Source: Sulfitobacter sp. BSw21498 (GTDB taxonomy: Bacteria; Pseudomonadota; Alphaproteobacteria; Rhodobacterales; Rhodobacteraceae). From it: DNA of 64,000 nt. The stretch lies in NCBI RefSeq assembly GCF_006064855.1, contig NZ_CP040753.1:992001-1056000 (forward strand), in the 5' to 3' direction. The translations under genes and the position numbers were made by a program. This document shows, one piece after another, positions 26,535 through 35,292 of this stretch (position 1 is the first letter of the stretch; every line of letters starts with the position of its first letter). Under the pieces are notes generated by a model. It searched no databases. It was not told the DNA's origin and was given only the letters and a program-made list of their open reading frames with translations.

Positions 26535-26894
26535 TTATTTCTCAGAGTAAGTGCCCCAGACGTGGTCACTGGGGGCTGGCGGCATATCCTTGGTTTGATG
26601 CAGCCGGTGCAGATTTACTTTGGCGATAAGATGCCCGGTGATCGGTGCCGTCACAAACAGGAACGCCATCACCAGAACTTCGTGCAGCGACCCTGTCTCG
26701 GACGCGAAGGAATATATCATCGCCGCCATCAACAAGGACCCGACACCCAGTGTCGAGGCCTTGGTCGGCGCGTGGAGCCGCGACATGCAGTTATCGAGCT
26801 TGATCAACCCGATCGACCCGACGAGTGTGAAAAACCCGCCTACGATCAACAGGGCAGAGATGATGATTTCGGGGATTAGGGGCAGATCACTCAA
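26535..26894 (-). CDS. mrpG: Mrp Na+/H+ antiporter subunit G
   Basis: This is the last subunit of the multisubunit monovalent cation/proton antiporter. It has three hydrophobic segments (about residues 6-28, 40-60 and 65-85) and the MrpG core GGFFTLVGSIGLIKLDNCMSR (shortened: GSIGLIKLDN), followed by RLHAPTKASTLGV. A GCGAGG eight bases before a TTG at 26894 supports that start (119 residues). It would overlap mrpF by 8 bp; a GTG at 26903 is the alternative. The open frame to 26957 is a shadow over mrpF. Confidence 0.87.
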   Translation of the reverse strand: MSDLPLIPEIIISALLIVGGFFTLVGSIGLIKLDNCMSRLHAPTKASTLGVGSLLMAAMIYSFASETGSLHEVLVMAFLFVTAPITGHLIAKVNLHRLHQTKDMPPAPSDHVWGTYSEK

Positions 26895-27156
26895 TGATAT
26901 CACCTCGCAGGACAAAGCGCGCGATGGCCACGGTGGACACAAACCCAAGCATGGCAAAGATCATCGCGCTTTCAAAATAGATGGCAGTGCCCAAACGCAT
27001 ACCCAGCAGGATGATCAGGGCGATCGCATTCACCACCATTGTATCCAGCGCCAGAATACGGTCGCCGGTATTGGGGCCTTTCAGCAAGCGTAGCATCGCC
27101 AGCAACTGCGAGACCGCAACGGCACCAAAGGCGATGTTCAAAGCAATCACAATCAT
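26887..27156 (-). CDS. mrpF: Mrp Na+/H+ antiporter subunit F
   Basis: This small 89-residue subunit has three transmembrane helices and the family motif LKGPNTGDRILALDTMVVNA. The conserved Asp in DRILALD is essential in studied homologues. It overlaps mrpE by ATGA at its start and mrpG at its end, so the three are translationally linked. Confidence 0.92.
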   Translation of the reverse strand: MIVIALNIAFGAVAVSQLLAMLRLLKGPNTGDRILALDTMVVNAIALIILLGMRLGTAIYFESAMIFAMLGFVSTVAIARFVLRGDIIE

Positions 27157-27644
27157 TCGAAAATCTCCTTCAGGCGACGCTCATAGCGCTGTTTGATGTC
27201 GTCGCGGACCTCGTCAGGATTTGCCGCGTCCAGCGCATGCACCAAAAGTGCTTTCCCATCTTCAGAGACATCGGCAGAAACCGTACCCGGCGTCAGGGTA
27301 ATCGTGCCGGCCAACATGGTAATCGCCTCGGGGGTGCGTAGCTCCAACGGGATCACGACCCAGGCCGGACGCATGTTCTTGTTCGACTTGAACAAGACAA
27401 TCATAGCGACCACGACATTGGCCACCAGAATATCCCACAACACCATGATCAGATAACCCACCAGCTTGGCAGGTTTGGCAACCGGCGGGCGGTCAGGCCA
27501 ATAGGCGGCAGTTGCAATGGGGATCAACAGCCCAAGGATAACCCCAAATACAACAGTGCCAAGCTTGATTTCATTGACCAACAGACACCACGCAATCGCA
27601 AGGATCGCGGTCAGCATCGGATGCGGAAGCAGTCGGGATAACAT
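27153..27644 (-). CDS. mrpE: Mrp Na+/H+ antiporter subunit E
   Basis: This 163-residue membrane subunit has hydrophobic helices near residues 10-30 and 35-50, then the MrpE signatures GYLIMVLWDILVANV and TPGTVSADVSEDGKALLVHALD. The ATG at 27644 begins MLSRLLPHP, one base after the mrpD stop (27646). A longer frame to 27722 lies inside mrpD and is rejected. Confidence 0.92.
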   Translation of the reverse strand: MLSRLLPHPMLTAILAIAWCLLVNEIKLGTVVFGVILGLLIPIATAAYWPDRPPVAKPAKLVGYLIMVLWDILVANVVVAMIVLFKSNKNMRPAWVVIPLELRTPEAITMLAGTITLTPGTVSADVSEDGKALLVHALDAANPDEVRDDIKQRYERRLKEIFE

Positions 27645-27645
27645 A

Positions 27646-29295
27646 TCAGTGATCCTTTTCTGGTGCAGCGGCGGCGTCTGCGCCTTGGCCATCAGTAGCA
27701 TAGCCTGACCCGTTGGCCTCACCGTGAGTGTCTTCGGCGTGATCGTCGGTGATCTCTTTGCCCGGCGTGGTCAGGACAATCGATAGATAGCGTTCGGGGT
27801 CGAACAGCTGTGCCGACGTCGCTTCTAGCACGCGGGTGACAGGGCCCGCCGCGACGGTCAGCGCGACAAGCAAGGCCAGCAGGCTGCCAACGGAAACCAT
27901 AGCCAAAACGCCCTGCCCTTCAGGTGCCGCCGACGCGGCAACAGCGTCCTCTGCAGGCGTTTCAGCCCGCTGATGCGCTTTCCAGAAAATTTGGCTGCCA
28001 GCCCGAGAGAAACCAACGACCGCGATCAACGACCCGCCAAGGATCGTCGCCCAGACCCACCACATCAGATCAGCGCTGCGTGCCGCATCCAGTATCAGCA
28101 GTTTGCCGACAAAACCCGAAAGCGGCGGCAGACCTGTCATGGCAATCGCCGCAACAAAGAACATGCCCGCCACCAGCGCGCCACCTGTCATGGGGGGCGC
28201 ATCAACGAAAGCTACATCTGCCGCGCCGCGCCGACTGCGGATCACATCGATCAGCATAAACAACGCCGCAGCGGCAAAGGTGGAATGGATCGCATAATAA
28301 AGTGCTGCGGAAATCCCTGCGGGGGTAAAGACCGACACGGCGGCCAGCAACATCCCCATGGACCCGATCACGGAAAACGCGACCATCCGGTCAGCTCGTT
28401 TCGCTCCCAGCACGCCCGCCATTCCGAGCGTCACGGTCAGCAACGCCGCAGGCATCAGCCAGACATCAAACAGTCCTTGCGTGATCTCAAGGTCAGGAGG
28501 GAAGACCAGCGTGTAGAAACGGATGATACAGTAAGCGCCAACCTTGGTCATGATCGCAAATAGCGCCGCCACCGGCGCCGGTGCTTCGGCATAGCTGGCT
28601 GGCAGCCAGAAATGCAGCGGCAGGATCGCGGCTTTTACCGCAAAGACCAGCAGCAACAGAACTGCAGCGACGCGAATACCCGCGCCATCGCCTGCGTCCA
28701 ATGTAGCCACGCGCATCGCCAGATCCGCCATGTTCAGCGTGCCGGTTTCTGCATAGATCGTGCCAAGCGCGAACAGGAATAGCGTCGAGCCCAAAAGATT
28801 ATAGAGCACATATTGCGTGCCCGCCCGCAGACGCCGTTGCCCGCCTGCATGGATCATCAACCCGTATGACGCAATCAGCAGCACTTCGAAAAACACAAAG
28901 AGGTTGAACGCATCACCGGTCAGGAAAGCGCCCAATATCCCCATCAACTGAAACTGGAACAGTGGATGGAAATGCCGCCCGCGATTGTCCCAGCCCGACC
29001 CGATAGCATACAGCAACACCGGCACTGCAAGCACACAGGTCAGCAGCACCATCAACGTCGACAGACGATCCGCGACCAGAACAATGCCAAAAGGCGCGGC
29101 CCAATTGCCAAGCTGGTACAGGCTCACCGTGCCGTCAGAGGCCTGCCAGAACAATCCAACCGCTAGCATCAGCAGCCCCAGCGTCCCCGCAACTGACAAG
29201 GCGCGCTGGATCAACAGATGATAGCGTGCGGACAATACCATGAAAGCCGCCAGCATAGCCGGCAGAACGATCGGAAGAATAAGCCAATGGGTCAT
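27646..29295 (-). CDS. mrpD: Mrp Na+/H+ antiporter subunit D
   Basis: This proton-translocating, NuoN/NuoM-like subunit has about 14 predicted transmembrane helices. It carries the conserved Lys in the AAILPLHFWLP motif, preceded by FAVKAAI, and a Glu in VFFEVLLIASYG. It has 549 residues, the last 45 forming a hydrophilic tail rich in Asp, Glu, His and Ala (DDHAEDTHGEANG) that I do not expect in MrpD and which presumably faces the cytoplasm. It overlaps mrpC by ATGA. Confidence 0.94.
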   Translation of the reverse strand: MTHWLILPIVLPAMLAAFMVLSARYHLLIQRALSVAGTLGLLMLAVGLFWQASDGTVSLYQLGNWAAPFGIVLVADRLSTLMVLLTCVLAVPVLLYAIGSGWDNRGRHFHPLFQFQLMGILGAFLTGDAFNLFVFFEVLLIASYGLMIHAGGQRRLRAGTQYVLYNLLGSTLFLFALGTIYAETGTLNMADLAMRVATLDAGDGAGIRVAAVLLLLVFAVKAAILPLHFWLPASYAEAPAPVAALFAIMTKVGAYCIIRFYTLVFPPDLEITQGLFDVWLMPAALLTVTLGMAGVLGAKRADRMVAFSVIGSMGMLLAAVSVFTPAGISAALYYAIHSTFAAAALFMLIDVIRSRRGAADVAFVDAPPMTGGALVAGMFFVAAIAMTGLPPLSGFVGKLLILDAARSADLMWWVWATILGGSLIAVVGFSRAGSQIFWKAHQRAETPAEDAVAASAAPEGQGVLAMVSVGSLLALLVALTVAAGPVTRVLEATSAQLFDPERYLSIVLTTPGKEITDDHAEDTHGEANGSGYATDGQGADAAAAPEKDH

Positions 29296-29669
29296 GCCGG
29301 GCCTCCTCCGCGCTGTGAGGGTTCAGCGTTTTTGGTGTCGGCCAGCGTGTCGGGTTCGTTCACCAGATCATCGCCCGCGCTCAGGTAAGACCCGACCGCA
29401 ATCATCACCACCACGGCGGTCATGCCAAAGGAAATAACAATGGCCGTTAGCACCAGTGCTTGGGGCAGCGGGTCGGTATAGACCTCTACCCCGTCCCGCA
29501 GGATCGGCGGCGCATTCAACGCCAACCGGCCCGACGCAAAGAGGAAAACATTGACCGCATAGCTGACCAGCGACGTGCCGATGATCACAGGAAAGGTACG
29601 CAAGCGCAGAATCAAATAGACCCCGGCAGCAGTGAGAACGCCAATGGCGGAAGCGACTAAAAGCTCCAT
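29292..29669 (-). CDS. mrpC: Mrp Na+/H+ antiporter subunit C
   Basis: This 125-residue NuoK-like subunit has three membrane helices and the signature LPQALVLTAIVISFG. The start at 29669 (MELLVAS) is one base from the mrpA stop; the frame to 29777 lies within mrpA and is a shadow. It has a polar C-terminus of about 30 residues and overlaps mrpD. Confidence 0.94.
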   Translation of the reverse strand: MELLVASAIGVLTAAGVYLILRLRTFPVIIGTSLVSYAVNVFLFASGRLALNAPPILRDGVEVYTDPLPQALVLTAIVISFGMTAVVVMIAVGSYLSAGDDLVNEPDTLADTKNAEPSQRGGGPA

Positions 29670-29670
29670 A

Positions 29671-32532
29671 TCAGGTCTCCGTCTCGGTTTTCGGTTCATC
29701 CCGTGACGGGTCGATATCCATAGGGTGTTCGCTTTCCTCGATGCCCGCACGACGCCCCAGCCGCGAGAAGCTTTCAAGCGACAGCATCACCGCGCCGACC
29801 ACCGCAAGGAACACCCCAAGGTCAAAGCCCATCGCGGTCGCCAGCTCAAATTTCTCCATTGGGGGAATGCGGAAATAGCCGAACGCGGAGGACAGGAAAG
29901 GGGCCCCGGCGAACCACGCGCCGATACCGGTCAGACCGGCACAAAGCACCCCTGCCCCGATGATGCCGTGATAAGGATAGCGCTGGCGGTTGTCGGCCCA
30001 AGCAAAGCCGCTGGCCATATACTGCATCACGACCGCAATCGCCACGATCAGACCGGCGACAAACCCGCCGCCCGGTTCGTTGTGTCCACGCAGGAAGATA
30101 TAAACACCTACCAGCAACACGACAGGCATCAAGACGCGGGTCAGCACCACCATCATCATCGGGTGGGCGTCGCCCGCGCGCTTTTCCTCATAGCCACGGT
30201 TCAGCAAACGTGCGCGCACGGGGCCTGACAAAAGCGCCTCTGTCAGGGCATAGATCACCAGCGCAGCAATCCCGAGCACGATGATTTCGCCAAAGGTGTC
30301 AAAGCCACGGAAGTCTACAAGGATCACGTTCACCACATTGGTCCCGCCGCCGCCTTTGTAGGAATTGGCAAGGTGGTAGTCCGCGATAGAGGCAATCGGG
30401 AAATCCGACATCAGGATTGAATAGATCAACCCCGCCGCGGCCAGCCCTGCCACAACCGACACCACGATATCGCGGCTACGATGCAAAACAGTGCTTTCCT
30501 TAGGCGTGCTGTTGGGCATGAAGTTCAACGCCAGCAACAACAGCACGATCGTCACCACCTCGACCGAGATCTGGGTGAGCGCAAGATCGGGGGCCGAGAA
30601 GTAGTTGAACCCGACGGATACCATCAGGCCGATGATCCCCATCAGGATCAGAACCGCCAGACGGTTCCGGTGCACCGTGACCAAGAACCCCGTCGCGATC
30701 ATCAACATCAACCAGCCGGCAAAGCCCACTGCCGTTATCGGCAGCATCTCGCGCGTAGGTGCGCCGTCGGTGCCGGTGAACCATGCGTGTGCTCCAATGG
30801 CGACGACGGCGGTCACAAAGATCGCGGCGTAGCGGGTGAAGGAACCGTTATGCAGACGCTCCGACACGAGGCTTGCGAGCCCGACAGCGCCTGCGATAAT
30901 CCGGTCAAAGATGTCCTTTGCCTCGGGGCGCGGGGTCGCGGCCCAAAGACGCGCCAACGGGTTCCACGCCGCCAGCAGGATCAAACCACCGACCACAGCA
31001 AACGCTGACATCCCGAGAGCGGGCACAAACCCGTGCCACAGCTTGATATGTTCGCTTGGCATTTCAGCAGCAGAGCCGATCACGGCTTGCGTCACGGTAC
31101 GAACAAAAGGTTCCGCCAGAAACGGAGCCACACCGATCACGATCACGGGGATGATCAGCAAGGCGGGCGAAATCCACAGACCGAATTCGGGATCGTGGGG
31201 CTTGGCCGGATAGTCGTTCCGGACCTTGCCAAAGAAGGTATGCGCGATAAAGCGGAAGCTATACGCAGCAGAGAACAATGCCCCCAGCGTCGCCACAGCC
31301 GCCACCAGATAGGGCGAACCGAACAACGTTGTGTGCAGCGCCTCTTCCAGCATCATCTCTTTTGACAAGAACCCATTAAGCAACGGGATACCCGCCATAG
31401 ACAACGCAGCCAGTGTTGCAATCGCAAAGGTGATCGGCATCAACCGGCGCAGCCCGCCCAGACGGGTCATGTCGCGGGTATGGACCGCGTGATCGACAAT
31501 ACCGGCGCTCATGAACAAGGCCGCCTTAAAGCTCGCGTGGTTCAGAATGTGGAATACAGCCGCCATCGCGCCAAAGGACGTGCCGGTGCCCAGCAGGAAC
31601 GTGATCAAACCCAGATGCGACACGGTGGAAAATGCCAACAGCGCCTTGAGGTCGTTTTTAAAGATCGCGATCAGCGCACCAAGGACCATCGTGATCAACC
31701 CGGCAGAGCAGACCAACACGATCCAGATTTCCGTGCCCGACAGAACCGGCCACATCCGCGCCATCAAGAACAGCCCCGCCTTCACCATCGTGGCAGAGTG
31801 CAGATAGGCCGAGACCGGCGTTGGTGCCGCCATGGCGTGCGGCAGCCAGAAGTGGAACGGGAATTGCGCGGACTTGGTGAAACACCCCAGCAGAATCAGG
31901 ATCAGCGCGGGGATATACAGCGGCGACGCCTGAATAAGGTCACGATTTTCAAGGATCACCGTCAAATCATAGCTGCCCACAATCTGCCCCAGCAGCAGCA
32001 TGCCACCGATCATCGCCAGGCCACCCATGCCCGTTACAGTCAGGGCCATACGCGCGCCCTGACGCCCCTCGGGCAGATGCTTCCAGAACCCGATCAGCAG
32101 GAAGGACGATAGCGACGTGAGTTCCCAGAAAATGAGCAACATCAATATGTTGTCCGACAGAACGATCCCGACCATCGCGCCTTGGAACAGCAGTAGATAG
32201 GTGAAGAACGCGCCCATATTGTCGTCACGCGACAGGTAGAACCGCGCATAAAGGATGATCAACATCCCGATTCCAAGGATCAGACCCGCAAACATCAACC
32301 CCAACGGATCGAGGAAGAGGTTCACGTTCAACCCCAGCTGAGGCAGCCACGTGAGGCTAGCGGTCACGACCTCGCCCGCAAGGACAGCCGGCGCGTGTGT
32401 CGCAAGGCCGATCGCGGCGCAGGCCGTCACCAGAAGGGTCACCAAAAAGCAGCTTTGTCGGCCGGCCTGATACATCAGGCCGGGCAGCAAGGCGCCAAGA
32501 AACGGGAGGGCTATAATCAGGAACAATGACAT
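29671..32532 (-). CDS. mrpA: Mrp Na+/H+ antiporter subunit A fused to subunit B
   Basis: This 953-residue protein is the NuoL-like proton channel with the MrpB domain fused at its C-terminus, as in the PhaAB/group 2 operons. The NuoL-like part carries IFWELTSLSSFLLIG, the lysine in CFTKSAQFPFHFWLPHAM and HSATMVKAGLFL. The A-specific C-terminal extension is near LALTQISVEVVTIVLLLLAL. The MrpB part shows MPVVLLVGVYIFLRGHNEPGGGFVAG near residues 800-840. It heads the mrp operon, which exchanges Na+ (or K+) for protons and supports pH and salt tolerance, fitting a marine habitat. Confidence 0.95.
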   Translation of the reverse strand: MSLFLIIALPFLGALLPGLMYQAGRQSCFLVTLLVTACAAIGLATHAPAVLAGEVVTASLTWLPQLGLNVNLFLDPLGLMFAGLILGIGMLIILYARFYLSRDDNMGAFFTYLLLFQGAMVGIVLSDNILMLLIFWELTSLSSFLLIGFWKHLPEGRQGARMALTVTGMGGLAMIGGMLLLGQIVGSYDLTVILENRDLIQASPLYIPALILILLGCFTKSAQFPFHFWLPHAMAAPTPVSAYLHSATMVKAGLFLMARMWPVLSGTEIWIVLVCSAGLITMVLGALIAIFKNDLKALLAFSTVSHLGLITFLLGTGTSFGAMAAVFHILNHASFKAALFMSAGIVDHAVHTRDMTRLGGLRRLMPITFAIATLAALSMAGIPLLNGFLSKEMMLEEALHTTLFGSPYLVAAVATLGALFSAAYSFRFIAHTFFGKVRNDYPAKPHDPEFGLWISPALLIIPVIVIGVAPFLAEPFVRTVTQAVIGSAAEMPSEHIKLWHGFVPALGMSAFAVVGGLILLAAWNPLARLWAATPRPEAKDIFDRIIAGAVGLASLVSERLHNGSFTRYAAIFVTAVVAIGAHAWFTGTDGAPTREMLPITAVGFAGWLMLMIATGFLVTVHRNRLAVLILMGIIGLMVSVGFNYFSAPDLALTQISVEVVTIVLLLLALNFMPNSTPKESTVLHRSRDIVVSVVAGLAAAGLIYSILMSDFPIASIADYHLANSYKGGGGTNVVNVILVDFRGFDTFGEIIVLGIAALVIYALTEALLSGPVRARLLNRGYEEKRAGDAHPMMMVVLTRVLMPVVLLVGVYIFLRGHNEPGGGFVAGLIVAIAVVMQYMASGFAWADNRQRYPYHGIIGAGVLCAGLTGIGAWFAGAPFLSSAFGYFRIPPMEKFELATAMGFDLGVFLAVVGAVMLSLESFSRLGRRAGIEESEHPMDIDPSRDEPKTETET

Positions 32533-32708
32533 GGCCGCAACTATGTCATGAGCTGCGCTAAAACGACCAGCCCTCTTTTACCAAATTACGATGGAAAAAT
32601 ATCGATTTATGAGGACTTCTTGTCGCAGTAATTGAACTTCAGCGCGGCGTGATGTTCCAATTTAGGTCCATTTTGCGAATATATAAGAGAGCAATCGCGC
32701 CTGCCCAT

Positions 32709-32741
32709 AAAAAAAATGCGGCAGTCGTCTAACTGCCGCAT
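32709..32741 (-). terminator. intrinsic terminator of the ppx-rlmE transcript
   Basis: ATGCGGCAG at 32716-32724 and CTGCCGCAT at 32733-32741 form a 9-bp stem with an 8-nt loop, followed on the minus strand by eight T. It lies 40 bp after the rlmE stop. The remaining gap to mrpA (32533-32708) is AT-rich and must hold the mrp promoter, but I cannot point to a clear one. Confidence 0.9.
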
Positions 32742-32781
32742 CACATTTGATAATTCCGCGCCCCTTGGGGCCTCACGGCTG

Positions 32782-33570
32782 CTACAGATTCTCTTGATCG
32801 TCAGCCAGCACCCCTTTGAAACCGGTGGCGACCACAAATTTCTCGGAGCTGTCGGAACGGCTGGCAGGCGGCTTGGTGTTGGCGACCTTGGCGAACCGAC
32901 GCTTGAGCAGCTGTTGCAAATCGCCCTCCGCCCCGCCGGCCAGTACTTTGGCGACAAAGGTACCGCCGTCTTCCAGTACATCAAAGGCAAAGTAAGCCGC
33001 AGCCTCGCACAGGGCAATGATCCGATTGTGGTCAGTCTGCTTGTGGCCCGAGCTTGACGCCGCCATGTCCGACATCACCACATCGGCCTTGCCACCCAGC
33101 CAGCCTTTGACGATCTCGTCTGCGTCGTCTTCCATGAAATCAAGCTGGTGCAATTCGCAGCCTGCAATCGGCTCCATCTCTTGCAGGTCGATCCCAAGAA
33201 TGGTGCCGACGTTCTTGCCCTTCTTTTCGCCCAGAACGTTGCAACGTTTCACCGCGACCTGACACCAGCCACCAGGGGCCGCCCCAAGGTCAACGATCCG
33301 CGCACCCGGCACGAGAAAGCGGTATTTGTCATCAAGTTCCATGATCTTATAGGCCGCACGCCCGCGATAACCTTCGGCATTGGCGCGTTTGACGTATGGG
33401 TCATTCAATTGGCGCTGCAACCAGCGAGTCGAGCTCAGCTTGCGACCGCGGGCTGACTTTACCTTGACCTTGAGGTCACGCTGGCCGCGCCCTGATGTAT
33501 TCTTGCCTGTGGGGGTCTTCCCGCCCGAAGCACCGCCCGTTGGCGTCTTGCCTGTCGGAGTTTTCGCCAT
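32782..33570 (-). CDS. rlmE: 23S rRNA 2'-O-uridine methyltransferase (RlmE/FtsJ)
   Basis: This enzyme methylates the ribose of U2552 (E. coli numbering) in the large subunit A-loop. The Rossmann domain starts with [13 protein letters not shown] (first catalytic Lys), then [14 protein letters not shown] (SAM), VVMSDMAAS (catalytic Asp) and GGTFVAKVL (second Lys). It carries an N-terminal extension of about 45 basic, low-complexity residues with three TPTG repeats (KTPTGK-type), not part of the fold and perhaps RNA-binding. It overlaps the ppx gene by one base (TGATG). Confidence 0.94.
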   Translation of the reverse strand: MAKTPTGKTPTGGASGGKTPTGKNTSGRGQRDLKVKVKSARGRKLSSTRWLQRQLNDPYVKRANAEGYRGRAAYKIMELDDKYRFLVPGARIVDLGAAPGGWCQVAVKRCNVLGEKKGKNVGTILGIDLQEMEPIAGCELHQLDFMEDDADEIVKGWLGGKADVVMSDMAASSSGHKQTDHNRIIALCEAAAYFAFDVLEDGGTFVAKVLAGGAEGDLQQLLKRRFAKVANTKPPASRSDSSEKFVVATGFKGVLADDQENL

Positions 33571-34700
33571 CAGCCTAATCCTTCTTCCAAAACGCCATCC
33601 GCGCTCATCTGGGCGTATAACAGCCCCTCGCGCAGACCACGGTCTGCCACACTTAATCTATCTGTCGGCCAGCACCGCATCAACGCCTGCAAAATCGCAG
33701 CACCTGACATGATCAACGCCTGACGGTCCAGCCCGATACGCGGATCGGCACGCCGCCCCCCCGGCCCCATCGCAAGATAGGAATGGATCACCTTGTCGAT
33801 CTGCGCCGAGGTCATCCGAAGCCCGTCCACCTTGGTCCGGTCGTAGCGCTTTAGACCCAAATGGCTGGCAGCAACAGTGGTGACCGTGCCAGAGGTGCCA
33901 ACAATCTGGAAATGGTCCTGGGACTGGATGGATTGATAGGGGGTAAAGTCCGTCAGGTTCTCCTCGAAGAACCAGCTCATCAATGCGAAACGCGCGGCGT
34001 CATCTTCGACGTCAGAGAATTGGTCGCGCAAGGTCGCCACGCCCAATGGCACACTGATCCAGTCGACCACACGCGCGGCGGGCACATCGGTTTTCGCCTG
34101 ATGGAACCCGCCATGCAGCCGCATGATGGATTGCGCACGGTCGGCTTTGGGCACCTTGGAGATGTCGATCCAGACCAGCTCGGTCGAGCCGCCACCGATA
34201 TCCACGACCAGCAGATTATGGGTCTTGCGGTTCACCAGTGGCGCGCAGGAAATTACCGCAAGCTGCGCTTCTTCCTCCGGCTTGATGATATCAAGCTTTA
34301 ACCCCGTCTCGCGCTGGATACGCTGCATGAATTCGGCACCATTGGCGGCACGGCGGCACGCCTCGGTCGCGACAAGCCGCATACGCCGCACCTTGTTGCG
34401 GCGCAGCTTTTGCTGACAAATGCGCAATGCCTGAATGGTACGCGTCATCGATCCGCGCGACAATCGCCCGGTTTTCTCGAGCCCCGCCCCAAGCTGGACG
34501 GACTTCGAGAAGCTATCGACGACATGGAAACCGCTGCCTTTCGGCTGTGCGATCAACATGCGACAACTATTTGTGCCCAGATCAAGGGCCGCATAAAGTT
34601 CGGTCGATCTGGGCGGAACTGGCGCGGGGCTCAGAGCCGGCGGTACATCGAGCGCGCCCGCACCTTTGGGACGCTGTGGCGCCATGATTGCGCCTTTCAT
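33570..34700 (-). CDS. ppx: Ppx/GppA family exopolyphosphatase
   Basis: This ASKHA-fold phosphatase removes terminal phosphate from polyphosphate or from pppGpp. It shows the phosphate-1 loop [13 protein letters not shown], the catalytic-type Glu in [10 protein letters not shown], and the phosphate-2 loop [13 protein letters not shown]. At 376 residues it has only the two N-terminal ASKHA domains and lacks the C-terminal HD-like extension of E. coli Ppx (about 510), so polyphosphate versus pppGpp preference is open. A Pro-rich N-terminal tail of 30 residues precedes the fold. A second ATG at 34685 is an alternative start. Confidence 0.9.
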   Translation of the reverse strand: MKGAIMAPQRPKGAGALDVPPALSPAPVPPRSTELYAALDLGTNSCRMLIAQPKGSGFHVVDSFSKSVQLGAGLEKTGRLSRGSMTRTIQALRICQQKLRRNKVRRMRLVATEACRRAANGAEFMQRIQRETGLKLDIIKPEEEAQLAVISCAPLVNRKTHNLLVVDIGGGSTELVWIDISKVPKADRAQSIMRLHGGFHQAKTDVPAARVVDWISVPLGVATLRDQFSDVEDDAARFALMSWFFEENLTDFTPYQSIQSQDHFQIVGTSGTVTTVAASHLGLKRYDRTKVDGLRMTSAQIDKVIHSYLAMGPGGRRADPRIGLDRQALIMSGAAILQALMRCWPTDRLSVADRGLREGLLYAQMSADGVLEEGLG

Positions 34701-34821
34701 ATTGAGTTACCCCCAAGGTAATGTTTCTGCGGGCAAGGAGCAAGCGGGAAACCTGAGAGCAGGCACGCTCGAGCCTATCGTCGGCCTCACAACCATCTTG
34801 AAAATTATGACACCCCGCCCC

Positions 34822-34895
34822 CCTCGCCTGTGGCGAGGACGCGCTGTAATGTCGTCACGTCGCAGACGCCGTTTTGAATGTCGAAAAATGGCGTC
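34822..34895 (+). ncRNA. structured leader upstream of the one-carbon cluster
   Basis: In the 247-bp gap before the gene at 34948 two hairpins stand out. The first is CCTCGCC-TGT-GGCGAGG at 34822-34838 (7 bp). The second is an 11-bp stem at 34865-34895 (GACGCCGTTTT with AAAATGGCGTC, one G-U pair, 9-nt loop). Neither has a T-run, and 40 nt separate the second from the ribosome-binding site. It may be a regulatory leader; no known riboswitch signature (cobalamin, SAM, SAH, THF) was recognised. Confidence 0.4.
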
Positions 34896-34947
34896 GGGGA
34901 CAGATCAACAGCCGCTAAGAAAAACAAGCACAGCAGAGGAATCAATC

Positions 34948-35244
34948 ATGCCCGAAGTTACCATCGTCTATTGGCGTGATATTCCAGCACAGGTCATCGT
35001 TGGCAAAGGCCGGCGCGGATCAAAGCGCCCGCTGCCCGAACGGTTTGAACAGGCCATCGACCGCGCCGCGATGAAAATCGGCGCGGATGACAGCGATTCC
35101 TATCTTGCCGAATGGCGCAAGGCCGATCCCTATACGGTCGACGGCGATCCCGACGCCGTGGCCGATGCCGAAGTCGTGCGTATCGATACCGAATACGACC
35201 GCGACCGCATCAAGACATTGATTGCCAATGACGGCTGGGCCTGA
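34948..35244 (+). CDS. small virulence-factor family protein (PF13769-type)
   Basis: This 98-residue protein (MPEVTIVYWRDIPAQVIVG...) matches what I know as the small Virulence_fact family of alphaproteobacteria; function is unknown despite the name. It is acidic toward the C-terminus (DPDAVADAEVVRIDTEYDRDR) and has RRGSKRPLPERFEQAIDRAA in the middle. The start has AGAGGA eight bases upstream; a longer frame to 34666 runs over the leader and is rejected. The next gene starts 48 bp on, and context ties it to folate/corrinoid methyl transfer. Confidence 0.8.
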   Translation: MPEVTIVYWRDIPAQVIVGKGRRGSKRPLPERFEQAIDRAAMKIGADDSDSYLAEWRKADPYTVDGDPDAVADAEVVRIDTEYDRDRIKTLIANDGWA

Positions 35245-35292
35245 CCGCCTCTTGCCGGTGCAAAAGTTGATCCCCTCATGAAAGAAATGCTC

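Noticed and set aside
32607..33017. 136-codon minus frame at the end of rlmE
   Set aside because: It overlaps rlmE in another frame and includes the rlmE terminator.
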